From Rhynchopus sp. YZ270_cl-10 (lineage: Eukaryota; Euglenozoa; Diplonemea; Diplonemida; Diplonemidae), in assembly GCA_964035575.1 (NCBI GenBank), contig OZ037918.1, forward strand, positions 1-64,000: a stretch of DNA of 64,000 bases. Direction: 5' to 3'. Below are positions 61,424-64,000 of this stretch, one piece after another. Made by a program: the position numbers and the translations under genes. The first letter of the stretch is position 1; the number at the start of each line of letters is the position of its first letter. The notes beneath the pieces are model-generated. The model saw nothing but the letters and a program-made list of their open reading frames with translations. It made no database searches and was not told the DNA's origin.

Positions 61424-62557
61424 TCAAACACTTGGTGCAGTCTCACAATACACCCTTGACGAATCTGCAGCATAGACCTTGATTGTCCTACCAGTGCCCC
61501 CACCTGCAAAGAGCCACCTGCCACATGGCGTGAAGGCAAGCGACGTTATGTGTTCTAGGAAGGGCGCTTCTGCGGCATGTGGCGTGCCTGACACATCATA
61601 AGCTATGTGGTGTCCCATGAATGAGCAGAGAAGCAGCCCCAGGCGCGACACTGCCAAGCAGCGCGGGGGGCCGGCGATCACAACTTCGGGAGGTTGAAAC
61701 GGGAGCGGCAGTGTCTGGGAACACTCTCCGTCACGCAGGGAGTAGCGCTTCAGGGCACGCTTTTCGCATACATACACAGCACCTTCTCCATCCAACGCTG
61801 CAAACCATCCCGCCGACGGAAATGAATACACCTCTGAGGGCTCAGAGGAGTTCTCCCAGCACACTGTCTTCTCTTTGTGTACAGACAGGATGTGCTCTGA
61901 GGTTGAGAGCACGTTGTAGGCTGGGGTTGTCGTGAGGACCTGCTCCGTTTCGTTTTCAAAGTCAAACAGAACAACACCATTGACCGATGCGATGGCAATC
62001 TGAGAGGACGAAACGAACGCCGCAGCACGCACGTCGTTTTGGTGCAGGCAGGTTGCGACGGTACGACCCGAAGCAGCATCTACCACGGCAGCACCGTCAT
62101 GCCTGCTCCACACAACAAACCCCCCACACCGCGAGTACCCAATCCCCCCCAACGTATACGCAACAGCACTGACGCGCCACACCCTCTCCCCCTTCTCCAC
62201 ATCGAACAGAAACAGCTCTACCTGAGAATAGGTATGCTCGCAGCACGCGAGGAACCGTCCACAAGGCGACATCGCTGTGTGCTCAGCACGCACCCCGTAC
62301 TCCATGGGTGCCTTCACCGCAACACCTACGTACACGAGGTCGACCCCACTACCGGTTTCCAATGCCAAGTCTGAGAGGGCGTCGGTAGAGCGAAGGAGGG
62401 TGTCGGTGGACACAAGGCGGAGTGTGTAGTGGCTAGGCACTGCATTGCGGTGGAGCGCCTGCACGGCAGAGGAGAGCAGGTCTGCGGCCGTCGCGTTCGT
62501 GTCGACCTCAAGTGTGCATGTGACCCCTGTGGTGGTGCATGTGACAGTCAGATCCAT
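61424..62557 (-). CDS. Ubiquitin-like domain plus WD40-like propeller
   Basis: 377 residues from the ATG at 62557; upstream frame is T-rich leader. Residues 1-78 have a beta-grasp pattern: MDLTVTCTTTGVTCTLEVDT, an ATAADLLSSAVQALH helix, HYTLRLVSTDTLL, and DLALETGSGVDLVYVG. The rest is a seven-bladed-type WD40 region without the full GH/WD signature: HTAMSPCGRFLACCEH, GGIGYSRCGGFVVWSRHDGA, VRAAAFVSSSQIAIASVNG, and ITSLAFTPCGRWLFAGGGTG-RTIKVY at the end. It is probably an intracellular scaffold or adaptor. The fusion order, ubiquitin-like then repeats, matches the LRR gene at 43965-46010. No intron. I do not recognise an orthologue. Confidence 0.75.
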   Translation of the reverse strand: MDLTVTCTTTGVTCTLEVDTNATAADLLSSAVQALHRNAVPSHYTLRLVSTDTLLRSTDALSDLALETGSGVDLVYVGVAVKAPMEYGVRAEHTAMSPCGRFLACCEHTYSQVELFLFDVEKGERVWRVSAVAYTLGGIGYSRCGGFVVWSRHDGAAVVDAASGRTVATCLHQNDVRAAAFVSSSQIAIASVNGVVLFDFENETEQVLTTTPAYNVLSTSEHILSVHKEKTVCWENSSEPSEVYSFPSAGWFAALDGEGAVYVCEKRALKRYSLRDGECSQTLPLPFQPPEVVIAGPPRCLAVSRLGLLLCSFMGHHIAYDVSGTPHAAEAPFLEHITSLAFTPCGRWLFAGGGTGRTIKVYAADSSRVYCETAPSV

Positions 62558-64000
62558 TGTGCTGTGTGGCAACGATCGGTTGTTGTGTTGGAGAGTTAGA
62601 GTAGTGTGGGGAAGGGGAGTGAAAGGGAGGAGGGGGCAAATCCCAATGGAATAAGGTATTATGTATGTGTGTTTTTTCGAAAAAAATCTGTGATTTTGGG
62701 TAAAATGAGGTGTGATTCTTTTAAGGGGGGGAGAAGAGGAAGGTTTTGAAAGAGTGGTGGAGGGGGGGAAAGTACGCCTTTGTTTTTGCCTCTCTAAAAC
62801 AAAGAGAAATAAATCCAAAAAAAAAAAAAGCTTCGCGTGTAACTTGCGAAGAAAAAAAGGAGCGGAGGGATACGGTAAGGGAGAGGGAAGGGGATGGAGA
62901 AGGGAGGACGCTCATGGGAGGCTTTTTGTTTGTGCGTAAAGTGTGTAATAAATATTCTGTGGTGATATTTTCATTACTGCAATACGCTCCCACTGACTAC
63001 CTGGCAGTGAAGAGGAAACCTCTTTAAGGCCAAACATTGCATTCAAAATTGATTCAAAAAAAAAAGGAAAAAGGTGTAGACGAACCACCTAAGCCTCTTG
63101 TTCGTGCTTTGTGACCTTTTCCATTAGTTGAAAACGTGTTAAAACGTATCTCATGTCGAGCTCATCTCATGCAAAAGGGTGGGATTTAAAATAAACAAAA
63201 AAGAAGAAAGACAGTGACGCCAGAGATGAAAGATGTGCAAAAGTGTACCTAGCGTTGCAATGTGTATTCTGAATGGCAAATATTCATCAAAAATACAAAT
63301 GCAACACTTCAAAAAAAATGGGGAAAATTAAAGGTGTAAGCTGAATGTGTCTCCCGTGCACACATTATTGAGTTGAAGTGAAAAAAGAAGAAAAAACACA
63401 CACACTTTGCCATCTTTATCCCTCACTGTTTATACAAAAAAATAGCAAACCTACTGGGTCGGCGGAAAGCATCTTCAGTATCAGCTCCCTGAAAGCAAAA
63501 GACATCCCCAACCTTACCCAATGTGACGGTTTATTTAAAAGGAGGTCAATGTTTTACAAATTAAGTCCAAGGACAAGAAAGGGAAGAGAGAGAAGAAAAT
63601 CCACAACTGTAAACCAATAGTGATTTGAGGACGTGGTTTACATCTGAACAAAAAATACAAGAAGGGACATACGGGAAGAGGAGGAACATCAAAAAGGCAA
63701 CAGTGCCTTGACTGTGTATTGTGTACAGCATGTTTCAACTCATGAGGTACAATAATAAAAATACAGTCAGAAATACACACTGTTGTTTGAATGCATTTTT
63801 GTGATGGCGAGAGGAAAAAAATCGTCAGAAATAGACAAAAAAAAAGCCACCGTTAAGGAGGTGTGGACAGACAAAAGGGTGAGGGAGTTACCCCACAAGA
63901 AGACGAAAAATTTGCAAGAGTTAATATAAAAATGTAAGATGAACGATAGGGTCACCTAAAAAAGTGTTGAGTTTTTTTTTTTTTTTTGTGATTTTTTGTT
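62558..64000. other. Terminal spacer with hairpin-family relatives
   Basis: No gene is supported. Diverged hairpin elements lie at 63066-63125 (AAGC-CTCTTGTTCGT-GCTT) and 63323-63372 (ATGTGT-CTCCCGTGC-ACACAT, a perfect 6-bp stem of different sequence), and a half copy at 63928-63960. On the minus strand near 63455-63500 a TTTGCTTTCAG acceptor precedes ELILKMLSADPV, which resembles the end of a protein kinase domain, but no upstream exon is visible in the window. Confidence 0.5.

Noticed and set aside
63378-63620. Possible protein-kinase last exon (ELILKMLSADPV on minus)
   Set aside because: Only about a dozen suggestive residues after a good acceptor, with no other kinase sequence in the remaining 500 bp of the window.

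Overview
This window looks like nuclear DNA of a unicellular flagellate eukaryote. Its genes have short GT-AG introns, mostly with a GTATG donor. They encode a four-domain voltage-gated channel, Rab GDI, a TTLL-type tubulin ligase, a MORN protein, a WDR26/Gid7-like protein and several large WD40, coiled-coil and leucine-rich-repeat proteins. Coding DNA is GC-richer than the spacers, which are full of homopolymers, microsatellites and small mobile elements. I cannot name the species.

Layout. Bases 1-7100 are gene-poor and repeat-dense. They hold one small plus-strand ORF with weak tyrosine-recombinase character, two 8-bp satellites and one 9-bp satellite, and a non-autonomous element of about 1.45 kb with long terminal inverted repeats built from a roughly 30-bp unit. 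Bases 7098-13529 carry three tandem paralogues of a secreted, collagen-like, single-pass membrane protein. The third is frameshifted, and a degraded fragment of the same family lies at 47.4 kb. From 14 kb to 62.6 kb every gene I can support is on the minus strand. In map order these are S-formylglutathione hydrolase, Rab GDI, the cation channel, a PH-like/coiled-coil/WD40 protein, a MORN protein, an astacin protease, a Schlafen-AlbA-like protein, a membrane P-loop NTPase, a GIY-YIG protein, a sulfotransferase, a ubiquitin-like+LRR protein, a Nudix hydrolase, a small possibly mitochondrial protein, an RPA3-like protein, a TTLL ligase, the WDR26-like protein and a ubiquitin-like+WD40 protein. 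A broken virus-like packaging-ATPase remnant lies at 37.4-38.5 kb.

Mobile and repeated DNA: TA-flanked inverted-repeat elements (51.6 kb inside a TTLL intron, 55.77 kb nested in another repeat, and 56.6-57.3 kb carrying a small ORF); short poly(A)-tailed SINE-like insertions, one with a target-site duplication of about 20 bp; and several dispersed intergenic motifs that I cannot assign.

The most interesting unexplained signal is a family of at least ten intergenic hairpin elements. They share a loop close to CTCTCGTG but have stems of different sequence, and the copies whose orientation I could read all point the same way, antisense to the one-directional gene cluster. They may be structured RNA or pre-mRNA processing signals, or a palindromic mobile element.
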